Positions 8,665-17,942 of a DNA stretch of 64,000 bases are shown one piece after another. Below the pieces are notes generated by a model. That model did no database searches, was not told the origin of the DNA, and saw only the letters and a list, made by a program, of their open reading frames with translations. The DNA is from CAWCGU01 sp963795195. Lineage in GTDB: Bacteria; Actinomycetota; Thermoleophilia; Solirubrobacterales; 70-9. Every line of letters begins with the position of its first letter. The first letter of the stretch is position 1. Made by a program: the position numbers and the translations under genes. The stretch covers positions 248,001-312,000 of the forward strand of contig CAWCGU010000006.1 in the NCBI GenBank assembly GCA_963795195.1, in the 5' to 3' direction.

Positions 8665-9755
8665 GGAGCCGGCGGCGGGCAGAGCCGGAAAAGCTCCACC
8701 AATCCAGCGATGCCGCGCACGCGGATGGCTCCGGCGCGCTCCCAGTTGAAACGCTCTCGGCAGGCATCGTGAACCGGGCGTGTGGCGAGCAGCTCGTCGG
8801 CGCCTGCCAGCGGCAGGAGGCGAGCCGTCAGGTTGACAGTGCCTCCGAAGTAGTCGCCCTCGCGGATGATTGCGACGCCGTGGTGGACGCTGGCGTGGAC
8901 CGGGAGCAGCTCCTGGCTCGGCATCGCCGCGATCATGCGCGCGCCGGCCTCCACCGCCTCAGCCGCGTCCGAATACACCAGCATCGCTCCATCTCCGAGC
9001 AGCTTCGTGAAACGAAATCCGCTGCCGCGCTCCGCCATCACAACCTCGACGAACCGGTCGATTGCCGCTACCCCGGCGTTGTCGCCATGGTGATCGACAA
9101 AGCGGGTGAACCCCTTCAGGTCGCAGAAAAGAAGCGCGACCTCAACAGCGCCGGGCAGCGGAGCGCTTGTACCGATCTCGGCGTCCCGCACCGCCGCCTG
9201 AGCGATTTGGTGCTCCACCCAGCGGCGATGCACGCCGACCAGCAACGGATCGGTGATCGGCAGGAGGGTCGAGAAGGCATCCTGGATCGCGGCCATCGCC
9301 GCCGGCGAAGTCTCGAAATCGGAGCGTAGGCGGGGCTCGACGAAGCTCCTGAAAATCCCGACTTCGGTCTGCGCAATGCGGGCCAGCATGCGCCCGTAGA
9401 CGCGAGCCACCTGGACGGAGAGCTCGGGCAGGTAGATCTCGGACATCTGGCCCAGCACGACAAAGGCATCGGCCTCGGGCTCCGTGAAGGCAGGCTCATC
9501 CGGCTCAGGCACGCGCAGGCCGAACGAGCTGATCAGCAGGGCGAGCTGATCGGTGGGCACGCCGCCCCGCGCTTCGATGTCATCTGCGCTGACCGTGCGC
9601 AGCGCCTTTTCGGGGGAAAGCACTCCCTCGAAGACCGCCGCAATCGGGTCACCGCGCTCCAGCGCACGCTCAATGATGTCTTCGGCGATGCCGATTTCTC
9701 GCAGCCTCGCGGCGATCTGCGAGTAGTCCGTGTCCGTGTCCTCCGGGCGCTCCAT
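8661..9755 (-). CDS. Class III adenylate/guanylate cyclase domain protein
   Basis: A 364-residue predicted cytosolic protein. The N-terminal half (to about residue 190) is an unassigned helical region; the C-terminal half is a class III nucleotide cyclase domain. Key residues are visible: the first metal aspartate in LLFCDLKGFTRF, lysine and second metal aspartate in FTKLLGDGAMLVY, and the transition-state Asn and Arg in GGTVNLTARLL. A complete set suggests an active enzyme, and lysine before LLGD favours ATP, so cAMP is the likely product (inference). The start is the ATG at 9755 (MERPEDTDTDYSQ); an open frame upstream into menD is antisense coding. It sits antiparallel inside the men cluster between menC and menD. 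Confidence 0.85.
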   Translation of the reverse strand: MERPEDTDTDYSQIAARLREIGIAEDIIERALERGDPIAAVFEGVLSPEKALRTVSADDIEARGGVPTDQLALLISSFGLRVPEPDEPAFTEPEADAFVVLGQMSEIYLPELSVQVARVYGRMLARIAQTEVGIFRSFVEPRLRSDFETSPAAMAAIQDAFSTLLPITDPLLVGVHRRWVEHQIAQAAVRDAEIGTSAPLPGAVEVALLFCDLKGFTRFVDHHGDNAGVAAIDRFVEVVMAERGSGFRFTKLLGDGAMLVYSDAAEAVEAGARMIAAMPSQELLPVHASVHHGVAIIREGDYFGGTVNLTARLLPLAGADELLATRPVHDACRERFNWERAGAIRVRGIAGLVELFRLCPPPAP

Positions 9756-9791
9756 GTGACGGCATCTTCCCTGAAGTAGCGTTCTCAGCCA

Positions 9792-11526
9792 GTGGATCCG
9801 ACCAACGCCAACACCGCGCTCGCCTCGGCGATGGTCGAGGAGCTGGCCCGCTGCGGCGTGCAACAAGCGGTCCTCTCCCCCGGTTCGCGCTCAGCCCCCC
9901 TGGCGCTGGCGCTCTGGCGACAGCCGGACATCGAGGTCAACGTGATCCTCGATGAGCGATCTGCGGGCTACCTCGCGGTGGGAGCGGCTCAGGCAGGGGC
10001 GGGGCCCGTGGTCGTGCTCTGCACCTCGGGAACCGCCGCCGCCAACCTACACCCGGCCATCGCCGAGGCTGACGAAGCCGCGGTGCCGCTGATCGTGATG
10101 ACGGCGGACCGTCCGCCGGAGTTGCGTGGCATCGGCGCGGGTCAGACGATCGATCAGCTGAAGCTCTACGGATCGGCGGTGCGCTGGTTCTGCGAGGTCG
10201 GCACCCATCCGGCTGACGACAGTGGGCTGCTGCACTACCGCTCGGTGGCCTGCCGTGCCTTCGCCGCCTCGCGCGGCGAGCCCCGGCCTGGCCCGGTCCA
10301 CCTCAACGTCGCCTGGCGGGAACCCCTGGCTCCAAGCCAAACGGGCGACGGGGTTAATGCGACGAGCGAGCTGGCTCTGCACGGGCGTGGCGGCGAGCGG
10401 CCGCTGACGACTGTCGTCCCAGTGGCAGCTGAGCCAAGTGACCAGCTGCTCGGCGCTCTGGCCGAGCGTGTCCACGCCCATCCGCGAGGGGTGATCGTCG
10501 CGGGGCGGCAGACCGACCCGTCGCTCGGCGAAGCCCTCGCGTCGCTGGCCCGTGTCAGCGGCTACCCGATCCTGGCCGAGCCGACCTCGCAGGTGCGAAT
10601 GGGCCCTCACGACCGTTCGGCCGTCATCTGGGCATACGACTCGATCGCCCGTGCCGCGCCCTCCGAACTCGCGCCCGATGTCGTCCTGCGCTTCGGTGAG
10701 ATGCCGACCTCAAAGGCGTTGCGGGAATGGCTGGTCGCGGTGGCTCCAATTCAGCTCGTGGTGGCGCTTCACGGCTGGAACGAGCCGGGGCGCGTCGCGG
10801 GGGCGATGATCAGAGCCGATGCGACGAAGGTGGCATCCGGTCTCGCCGAACGGCTGGGCGAAGGCTTCGACCCCGACGGCGACTGGCTGAGAACCTGGGT
10901 GGACCGCGGGCAGCGAGCAGCGGGCGCCATCGAGGCGGCGCTTGGAGCCTCGGGCGTTTCAGAACCGGCGATTCACGCCGAGCTGGGCCGGCGCTACCGC
11001 AGCGGCGAGCTCGTCTACACAGCTTCGAGCATGCCGATCCGAGACCAGGAGGCCTTTGTGGCGGCGGGCGCCGCGGATGTCGTCTTCCTCTGCAACCGCG
11101 GCGCCAACGGCCTCGACGGCCTGATCTCCTCGGGAGCGGGGGCCGCGATTGCCTCGGGGCGCCCGAGCTGGATCGTCACGGGCGACCTCGGTTTCGTCCA
11201 CGACGCGGCAGGACTTGACGCGGTGGCAGCCTCTCCGATTCCGATCCGCGTTGTCGTCATCAACAACGGCGGCGGCGGGATCTTCGAGTTCCTGCCCCAC
11301 GCGGAGCTGGTCGAGCGCGACGAGTTCGAAGCGCTCTTCGGGACGCCGGCGGCCACTGGACATCGAGGCGCTCACAACGGCGAACGGTCTGGAGTACAGA
11401 AAAGCCGAGTCGCTCGCTGACCTGACTGCGCCGTCGGAAGGCAGCTGCGTCATCGAGGTTCGCAGCGATCGATCCGCTGAACGTCGCGGTTCACCGGGAG
11501 ATCGCCGACCGCGTCAAGCGCGGCGC
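9792..11526 (+). CDS. menD: SEPHCHC synthase (two apparent frameshifts near the 3' end)
   Basis: Thiamin-diphosphate enzyme adding 2-oxoglutarate to isochorismate, the first committed menaquinone step. A GTG start at 9792 gives MDPTNANTALASAMVEEL. The N-terminal pyrimidine-binding part shows VLSPGSRSAPLALAL and LDERSAGYLAVG; the C-terminal diphosphate part shows VTGDLGFVHDAAGL and VVINNGGGGIFEFLP. The frame breaks after EALFGTP: LDIEALTTANGLEYRKAESLADL continues one frame over, and removing a C at 11353-11354 repairs it. A second break at 11474-11475 separates VIEVRSDRS from LNVAVHREIADRV. No stop follows in the last frame, so the 3' end, placed against the menF stop, is approximate. Confidence 0.88.
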
Positions 11527-12949
11527 TCAGCCAGCCAGCAGCGGCAGCGTCGCGCCGAGCTTGACCTCGGTCTCCGCAAGCTCAGCCGCCGGGTCTGAGG
11601 CGGCGACGATCCCGGCGCCCGCGTAGAGGTGGGCGGTGCGGTCGCGCAGCAGGGCGCTGCGCAACGCGACGCAGAACTCGCCGTCCTCGGCCGCATCCAT
11701 CCAGCCGACCGGTCCGGCGTACCAACCGCGATCGAGCCCCTCGAGCTCGGCGATCGCCTCGAGCGCCGCTGCGCGGGGCTCACCACCGACGGCAGGCGTC
11801 GGGTGCAGCAGCCCGGCCAGCTCGACTGCTGACCGCGGGTCGGTGAGCTGTGCGTGGATCGGCGTCGCCAGGTGTTGGATGTTCGCGACCTTGATCAGCT
11901 CCGGCTCGTCGGCGGCCTGCACCCAGACCGAACGCCGGCGCAGCTCGCGCGCGATTCTGCGGACGACGACCTCATGCTCGGCATCGGTCCTTGTCACTGC
12001 GCAGCAGTTGCTCGCCGAGGTGGTCGTCGACTGACGGGTCGGCGCTGCGCCGGGTCGAGCCGGCCAGCGCGACGGTCGCCACGCCGGCGCCGCGGCGGCG
12101 CACCAGCAGCTCCGGGCTGGCGCCGAGAAACGCCGCCTCGGGCGTGCCCACGCAGAAGCAGAAACAGGATGGGAAGAGCTCGCGCAGCGCGCCGTAGAGC
12201 GCAGCGGAATCGTGGGCGGCCGGAGCTTCGACGACGACCTCGCGGGCGAGGACGGTCTTCTCGAACGCTCCGGCTCTGATCTGCGAAACGGCGGCTGCAA
12301 CGGCGGCCTCGTAGTGGCTCGGAGGGCGCGTGCTTCGAACCGTGGTTCGACCGCTCGGAGCGCGGATCGATCAGTGGCAGCGTTGCAGGAGGCAGCAAGG
12401 GAGCGAAGCCGGGCAGAAATAGGGGGTCCGTCATGTTCCGTCGAATAGTTCGACGCCTCGTGACGGACCCCCCGCGAAACCGTGCGCGATCGTCAGGAAC
12501 GTGCGGTCGCCATGTCGGAGCACAGCAGACCTCCGGCAAAACCATCAGCGCCGGCGGCAGGCTCGACCACTGCGCCTCGGTGCCGCCGTTCGGGTCGAAC
12601 GCAAACCCGCCGTGCCAGACGGGTCCGGCGCCGGCAGGCAGGTCGCTGCGGCTCCTCGGCGACTCGATCCTTCAGCAGCTCTGCGCACGCGGCCGCGACA
12701 TCGCCGAAGCGCTCCGGACCGCGCGAAATCGCCTCCGATGCGCTGCCGAGCCCCGCCAGCGCGAAATCTGCGTCGGGCTGCTCCCAGCAGAACCAGCGAT
12801 CGGAGGCGCAGGCGGGATGCGAAGACGGCCGCAGCTGGGTCGACCGACTCGTCGAGCTCAACCGTGACGCTCAGCAGCCGGCGGCCGTCGGGGGCTGCTC
12901 TGAGAGTGCTCCAGGGCGGCGAGCGCGCCGTGGAAGCGTCAGCAAGCAC
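11527..12949 (-). CDS. menF: Isochorismate synthase, broken by at least five apparent frameshifts
   Basis: Would convert chorismate to isochorismate for MenD. Family segments follow one another in order but in changing frames: VELDESVDPAAAVFAS, then SDRWFCWEQPDADFALAGLG, then GGFAFDPNGGTEAQW, then RHGDRTFLTIAHG, then AFEKTVLAREVVVEAP with VGTPEAAFLGASPELLVRR and VALAGSTRRS, then EHEVVVRRIARELRRRS through ELEGLDRGWYAGPVGW. Single-base repairs in short runs at about 12814-12816, 12637-12638, 12517-12518 and 11980-11981 join most pieces; further shifts lie between about 12350 and 12440. The GTG start at 12949 is uncertain. No segment shows missense decay, so sequence error is likelier than a pseudogene, but this is the most damaged gene in the window. 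Confidence 0.75.
12422..12472. repeat. 51-bp nested inverted repeat inside menF
   Basis: Outer arms GGGGGTCCGTCA (12422-12433) and TGACGGACCCCC (12461-12472) are perfect complements. Inner arms CGTCGAA (12439-12445) and TTCGACG (12449-12455) enclose a 3-nt loop. It falls in the variable linker region of the frameshifted menF, where no reading frame passes cleanly. Confidence 0.7.
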
Positions 12950-13054
12950 GTCATGTCAAACCGTAGCGTCGTCGGCCCGGCTCGGCGTTCGCGCTCCGGG
13001 GTCGGGCTGCTCACGGCCATGACCCAGCTTCAGCGCCGGCCTTGCGCGACGGCG

Positions 13055-13609
13055 TCAGGCGTCCGGCCGCGAGCGCCCGATCGCGATCTCGCCCGTGCGG
13101 GCCATCTCGATCAGGCCCTGCGCCCTGATGATGCGCTCGAAATCGTCAACCCGCTCGGCGGTGTCGGCGATCTCGATCGTCAACGAGCGCCGCGAGACAT
13201 CGATGATCTTGGCGCCGAAGATGTCCGCGAACTGCATGATCTCAGCGCGGTTTTCGACGGCCGCGGAAACCTTGAAGACCGCCAGCTCACGGGCCACTGT
13301 CTTATCGGGCTCCATATCGCGGATCTTGATCACGTTGACGAGCTTGTGGAGCTGCTTGGTTACCTGATCGATCGGGTTCTCGGCACCGTCGATGGTGAGG
13401 GTGATCCGTGAAATCTCCGGATCCTCGGTGGGCCCAACAGCGAGCGTGTCGATGTTGAAGCCGCGGCGGCTGAAGAGTCCGGCGATCCTGGCCAGCACTC
13501 CGGGCTTGTTCTCGACCGTAAGGGTGATGATGTGCTTGCGACCGGTGAGGCGGTTCTGCTCGGCCTCGAGGTCCTCGAGCCTGATCAGGTCTGGAGTCCC
13601 GGCTTCCAT
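13055..13609 (-). CDS. ilvN: Acetolactate synthase small (regulatory) subunit
   Basis: Regulatory subunit that binds IlvB and mediates valine feedback in branched-chain amino acid synthesis. The 184 residues contain an N-terminal ACT domain (HIITLTVENKPGVLARIAGLFSRRGFNIDTLAV, about 26-58) and a C-terminal domain with ELAVFKV and AKIIDVSRRSLTIEIADT, ending with the usual EMARTGEIAIGR. A leader of about 20 residues precedes the ACT domain. Its ATG start overlaps the ilvB TGA stop by one base (TGATG), consistent with coupled translation and stoichiometric assembly. Confidence 0.97.
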   Translation of the reverse strand: MEAGTPDLIRLEDLEAEQNRLTGRKHIITLTVENKPGVLARIAGLFSRRGFNIDTLAVGPTEDPEISRITLTIDGAENPIDQVTKQLHKLVNVIKIRDMEPDKTVARELAVFKVSAAVENRAEIMQFADIFGAKIIDVSRRSLTIEIADTAERVDDFERIIRAQGLIEMARTGEIAIGRSRPDA

Positions 13610-15289
13610 CAGCCGACCATGTCCCGTGCCGCAGCGCCGGCGGGGATCATCGGGTAGCAGTTCTCTTCGGGCGTGACCGGGACATCGAGCAACACCGGGC
13701 CGTCGGTTTCGATCGCGCTGCGCATTGCGGCTTCGATCTCGTTCTTGTCGTCACAGCGCATCCCGGTGGCGCCGAACGCCTCGGCCAGCTTCACCCAGTC
13801 CGGGCTGGGGCCCATCTCGACGGAGCTGTAGCGCTTCTCCCAGAACAGCTCCTGCCACTGCCGGACCATGCCGAAGTAGCCGTTGTTCATCAAGAAGACC
13901 TTGACGGGGATGTCGTGGCGGACCGCGGTCGCGAACTCCTGGCAGTTCATGATCAGGCTGCCGTCGCCGGCGATGCAGACGACGTCGTCGTCGGGGCAGG
14001 CGACCTTGGCGCCGATCGCCGCCGGCAGACCGAAGCCCATCGTCCCGAGGCCGCCCGAGTTGATCCACTGGCGCGGGCGCTTGAAGTCGTAGAGCTGAGC
14101 GGTCCACATTTGGTGCTGGCCGACGTCAGAGGTGACGATCGCGTCGCCGCCCGTCGCCGCATACATCGCTTCGATCATCCGCTGGGGCTTGATCTCCGAA
14201 TCGGTTGAGTCCTCGTAGGCGAGCGGGTAACGGCTCTGCCAGTCACGGATCTGATTCCACCAGGACTCCAGCCGGCCTGAATCCGCGTTCAGCGACAGGT
14301 ACTCCTTCGTCAGCTTGGGCAGGACGTCCGCGGCGTCGCCGACGATCGGAATGTGCGCCGGGACGTTCTTGGAGATCTCGGCGGGGTCGATGTCGATGTG
14401 CACGAACTTGGCGCGGGGGGCGAACTCGGAGAGCTTTCCCGTGATGCGATCGTCGAAGCGGGCGCCTACGCAGACGATCAGGTCGGCCTCGTCCATCGCG
14501 TAGTTGGCGGCGCGCGTGCCGTGCATGCCGAGCATCCCCAGCCACTGCTCGTCCGGAGCCGGGAACGCGCCGAGGCCCATCACGGTCAGCGTGACGGGGA
14601 GACGGTCGGAACGGCAGAACTCGCGGAACTGCTCGGAGGCGTTGGCGTTGACGATGCCGCCGCCTCCGTAGATGATCGGACGCTTGGCGTTGGCCAGAGC
14701 CTTTGCGGCGATGCGGATCTGCTTGATGTTGCCCTCGGTGGTTGGCTGGTAGCCGGGCAAGCTTGGGCGTGCCGGTCGCCGGCTCGTACTCGATGTCGGC
14801 TCGCGAGAGGTCCTGCGGTACGTCGACGAGGACGGGTCCGGGGCGGCCGGTCGAGGCGATGTGGAAGGCCTTGTGGATGTACTCGGGGATCTGGCGCGGG
14901 TCGGTGACCATGAACGAGTGCTTGACGATCGGCAGCGTGATCCCGGTGACATCGGCCTCCTGGAAGCCGTCGGTGCCGATCAGGTCGGTGCGCACCTGAC
15001 CGGTCACGAAGACGGTCGGCACCGAATCGAGGTGGGCGTCGGCGATCGCGGTCACCAGGTTGGTGGCGCCGGGGCCGGAGGTGGCAAGCGCGACCCCGAC
15101 GTTGCCGGAAGCCTTGGCGTACCCCTCGGCGGCGTGGCCACCTCCCTGCTCGTGCCGAACCTGGATGTGGGTGATCTCGGCGTCATACAGCGCGTCGTAG
15201 GTGGGCAGGTTGGCGCCTCCGGGAATCCCGAAGACGTGTTTGACGCCCTCAGCCTTGAGGGCCTCGCAAAGTGCGTCGGCGGCGCGCAT
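13609..15289 (-). CDS. ilvB: Acetolactate synthase large subunit (one apparent frameshift)
   Basis: Thiamin-diphosphate enzyme condensing pyruvate with pyruvate or 2-oxobutyrate. The N-terminal part reads ALKAEGVKHVFGIPGGANLP with the catalytic Glu region HEQGGGHAAEGYA, and LATSGPGATNLVT. The C-terminal part has the metal/ThDP motif VVCIAGDGSLIMNCQE followed by MNNGYFGMVRQW. The frames meet at ATGTPKL / PGYQPTTEGNIKQI; deleting one base of the TT pair at 14759-14760 gives a continuous protein of about 560 residues. The start is the ATG at 15289. The roughly 90-nt upstream gap on the minus strand shows no convincing leader peptide. Confidence 0.93.
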
Positions 15290-15378
15290 CGGATCTAGAG
15301 TAGAAGAAAGGGCTCCGTGGCCGCGGTCGAGATCGGCCGCTCAGGGATCGAGCACCTTCCGGAGCTCCACTGACAGGG

Positions 15379-16566
15379 CTAGTCGGCCAGCGGGGAGGAA
15401 TCAAGCTCAAGCTCACCCGGTCGCCACTGGGTTCGCGGAGCGATCGCCCGCGGGATCACCCGGTCTGCGTGACGCCCGATCGCGGTCAGCATCGAGTGGA
15501 CGAGCTCCTCGCCGAGGTGGTGCGGCTCCAGCCCCAGGTCGAGCAGCTTCGTATTGGCCGCGTTGTAGTAGTGGCGCTCGAGCTCGACGCGAGGGTTCGG
15601 GACGCTCTCGATCCTCGGCTCATAGCCGAGGGTGGCTGCACTCGCCTTCACCAGCTCGGCCAGCGCAAGCACGCTGAATTGCTCCGTGAACTGGTTGAAG
15701 ACGCGGTATTCGCCGAGCTCCGGCGGGTTGTCGAGCGCCAGTTCGACGCAGGCCAGCGTGTCGCGGATGTTGAGAAAGCCTCGCGTCTGGCCTCCCTCGC
15801 CGTGAACCGTCAGCGGATGACCGATCACCGCCTGCACGCAGAAGCGATTCAGCACGGTGCCGAAGACCTCGTCGTAGTCGAAGCGCGTGGCCAGGCGCTC
15901 GTCGGTGGATGTCTCGTCGGTTGCGATGCCGTAGACCACCCCTTGGTGCAGGTCGGTTGAGCGCAGGCCCCAGACGCGGCACGCGAAGTGGATGTTGTCT
16001 GAGTCGTGAGCTTTCGAGAGGTGGTAGATCGACCCCGGCTGCTTCGGGTAGGGAAGCCGGTCGCGGCGGCCCTTGTGCTCGATCTCGATGAACCCCTCTT
16101 CGATGTCGATGTTCGGTGTGCCGTACTCGCCCATCGTGCCGAGCTTGATCAGGTGGCAGCCCGGCACCCGGTCGCGGATCGCGAACAGCACGTTGAGGGT
16201 CCCCAGCACGTTGTTTCGCTGAGTGGCCACGGCGTGGCGGCGCGAGCGCATCGAGAGCGGTGCAGACGGCTGCTCGGCGTAGTGGATGATCGCCTCAGGA
16301 CGAATATCGTCGAGCAGCCGTTCGATCAGCTCGCCGTCCTCTGTGGACCCGATCTCGAAGCGAATCTGGTGGCCGGTCAGCTGAGCCCAAGCATCGGTCC
16401 GGTCCGCCAGCGAGCTGATCGGCGTCAACGAGCCGCTGCCCAGCTCCTCGTGCCAGCGACGCCGCGAGAGGTCGTCGAGAATCGCGACCTCGTGATTGCC
16501 TGCAGAGAGGCGCATCGCCGTCGGCCAGCCCAGATAGCCGTCTCCGCCCAGAACGAGAATCCTCAT
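15379..16566 (-). CDS. sqdB: UDP-sulfoquinovose synthase (SQD1/SqdB type)
   Basis: Short-chain dehydrogenase-family enzyme that in known members forms UDP-sulfoquinovose from UDP-glucose and sulfite, the head-group donor for sulfolipid. The 395-residue product shows the whole SQD1 signature set: the N-terminal NAD motif LVLGGDGYLGWPTA, IIHYAEQPSAPLSMRS, KLGTMGEYGTPNIDIEEG, the YxxxK-bearing YPKQPGSIYHLSKAHDSDN, NRFCVQAVIGHPLTVHG with GGQTRGFLNIRDT, and FNQFTEQF. These stretches are far more specific than generic epimerase motifs. The ATG at 16566 is only 5 bp from the divergent glycosyltransferase start. No sqdX-type transferase is obvious, so the final product could be SQDG or a sulfoquinovose-bearing glycan. 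Confidence 0.88.
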   Translation of the reverse strand: MRILVLGGDGYLGWPTAMRLSAGNHEVAILDDLSRRRWHEELGSGSLTPISSLADRTDAWAQLTGHQIRFEIGSTEDGELIERLLDDIRPEAIIHYAEQPSAPLSMRSRRHAVATQRNNVLGTLNVLFAIRDRVPGCHLIKLGTMGEYGTPNIDIEEGFIEIEHKGRRDRLPYPKQPGSIYHLSKAHDSDNIHFACRVWGLRSTDLHQGVVYGIATDETSTDERLATRFDYDEVFGTVLNRFCVQAVIGHPLTVHGEGGQTRGFLNIRDTLACVELALDNPPELGEYRVFNQFTEQFSVLALAELVKASAATLGYEPRIESVPNPRVELERHYYNAANTKLLDLGLEPHHLGEELVHSMLTAIGRHADRVIPRAIAPRTQWRPGELELDSSPLAD

Positions 16567-16571
16567 CGTCC

Positions 16572-17651
16572 GTGATTGTGGCGCGTAACGTTCGCGGATT
16601 CGTGTTTCCGCCGGAGCTGACCGCGATCCGCATGCTCGGCCTCGCCCTCGCGGCGGGCATGCTCGCCTTCGCGGTCCTGAGGCGCAGGCGGCTGCGAAAC
16701 GCCGACGTGCTGATCCTGGTCGTGCTCGCCTTCGGGCTGGCGATCGTCTCCGGCACGGAGCTGACCGACTCGCTCCTCGAGGCATTCTCGTTCGAGCGCG
16801 AGAACGGCTCGCGAATCGTGGGTGTTGCAGTGTTCGCGATCCTGATCCTGCTGCTGCTCGTGATCCGAGCGCTCGCGCAGGGCTCGCGGATCACGCGGGA
16901 GCTTTCGGGCGTACTCGAGGGCCTGGCCTGGGAGGAGTTCCGCTCAGCGGGCCTGCCGCAGCGATTCAGCGGCCGCGTCGCCGTGGTGATCCCCGCATAC
17001 GACGAAGCGGAGGGCATCGGCGCCGTCCTCGCGGCGGTGCCCGCCCGCGTCTGCGAGCTCGAAACCGCCGTGCTGGTCGTCGACGACGGCTCACGGGACG
17101 GAACCGGAGAGGTCGCCGGACGCCACGGCGCTTCGGTGGCGCGGCACGTGATCAACCGCGGTGGCGGGGCCGCACTGCGCACGGGTTACCGGCTGGCCGT
17201 GGACTCAGGCGCGGAGATCGTGGTCACGCTCGACGCGGACGGCCAGCACCTGCCCGCGGAGATGGAGCGGCTTGTCGCCCCGCTCGTGGCCGGGGAGGTT
17301 GACGTCGCACACGGCTCGCGGGTGCTGGGCGAAACCGAGGGCGGCCACTTTCCGCGAGAGCTCGGGATCGTCTTCTTCAACCGCCTCGTCTCGCTGCTGA
17401 CACGCACCAGGGTCACCGATTGCTCGAACGGCTACCGCGCCGTGCGCGCCTCGGTGATCCCCCAGCTGGTGCTTCGCCAGGAGCAGTTCCACACATCGGA
17501 GTTCATGATCGAGGCGATCAAGCGCGGTATCCCCGCGAAGGAGGTGCCCGTGACGGTCGCCAGGCGCACCCACGGCCACTCCAAGAAGCCTGCGGTGGTT
17601 CGCTACGGCGTCGGCTTCGGCAGCGCGATCGTCAGGGCTTGGCTTCGCTAG
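16572..17651 (+). CDS. Membrane-anchored family 2 glycosyltransferase (DUF2304-GT2 fusion)
   Basis: A 359-residue protein in two parts. Residues about 15-110 contain three hydrophobic helices and resemble the DUF2304 small membrane protein (LRRRRLRNADVLILVVLAFGL). From about 140 follows a DPM1-like GT2 domain: VVIPAYDEAEGIGAVLAA, VVDDGSRDGT, VVTLDADGQHLPAEM (the DxD-type metal site) and CSNGYRAVR. Such enzymes move a sugar from a nucleotide donor to polyprenyl phosphate or to cell-envelope glycans. The GTG start at 16572 is preferred because it lies just outside sqdB; in-frame later starts exist. Divergent from sqdB, so sulfosugar or other envelope glycan assembly is a possible shared theme (inference). 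Confidence 0.8.
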   Translation: MIVARNVRGFVFPPELTAIRMLGLALAAGMLAFAVLRRRRLRNADVLILVVLAFGLAIVSGTELTDSLLEAFSFERENGSRIVGVAVFAILILLLLVIRALAQGSRITRELSGVLEGLAWEEFRSAGLPQRFSGRVAVVIPAYDEAEGIGAVLAAVPARVCELETAVLVVDDGSRDGTGEVAGRHGASVARHVINRGGGAALRTGYRLAVDSGAEIVVTLDADGQHLPAEMERLVAPLVAGEVDVAHGSRVLGETEGGHFPRELGIVFFNRLVSLLTRTRVTDCSNGYRAVRASVIPQLVLRQEQFHTSEFMIEAIKRGIPAKEVPVTVARRTHGHSKKPAVVRYGVGFGSAIVRAWLR

Positions 17652-17922
17652 GTCCTGAGCCGACCATCTCGGAAGGACTCGGGAAGTCCATATCGAGGCC
17701 GCAGCGATTGCAGACCTGGACGTAGAGCTTGTGGACGGTCGCGCAGCGGGGACAGTGGCGCTCCGGCTCATCCCTTTCGAACCGAAAGAGGATCACCGCG
17801 ATCAGGCCGAGAATCGGGAGCACCGTTCCAACCATCAGCCAGATGAAGAACGAGCTGCCCTTGGCGCGACCGACGATGCCGGTGGCGAGGCCGCAGAGAA
17901 TCGCGATCACTACGTAGCCCAT
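17632..17922 (-). CDS. Small membrane protein with C-terminal zinc ribbon
   Basis: A 96-residue protein: two hydrophobic helices (YVVIAILCGLATGIVG and FFIWLMVGTVLPILGLIAVI) followed by a cytosolic tail with paired cysteines, CPRCATVHKLYVQVCNRCG. The CxxC-x10-CxxC pattern is a zinc ribbon. Its 3' end overlaps the convergent glycosyltransferase gene by 20 bp. This architecture is common among uncharacterised actinobacterial proteins; function unknown. Confidence 0.7.
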   Translation of the reverse strand: MGYVVIAILCGLATGIVGRAKGSSFFIWLMVGTVLPILGLIAVILFRFERDEPERHCPRCATVHKLYVQVCNRCGLDMDFPSPSEMVGSGPSEAKP

Positions 17923-17942
17923 GGGCCTATTGTCGCGGCTTG

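Noticed and set aside
15290..15378. Attenuator leader peptide for ilvB
   Set aside because: The gap is under 90 nt and contains no frame rich in Leu, Val or Ile codons followed by a terminator.
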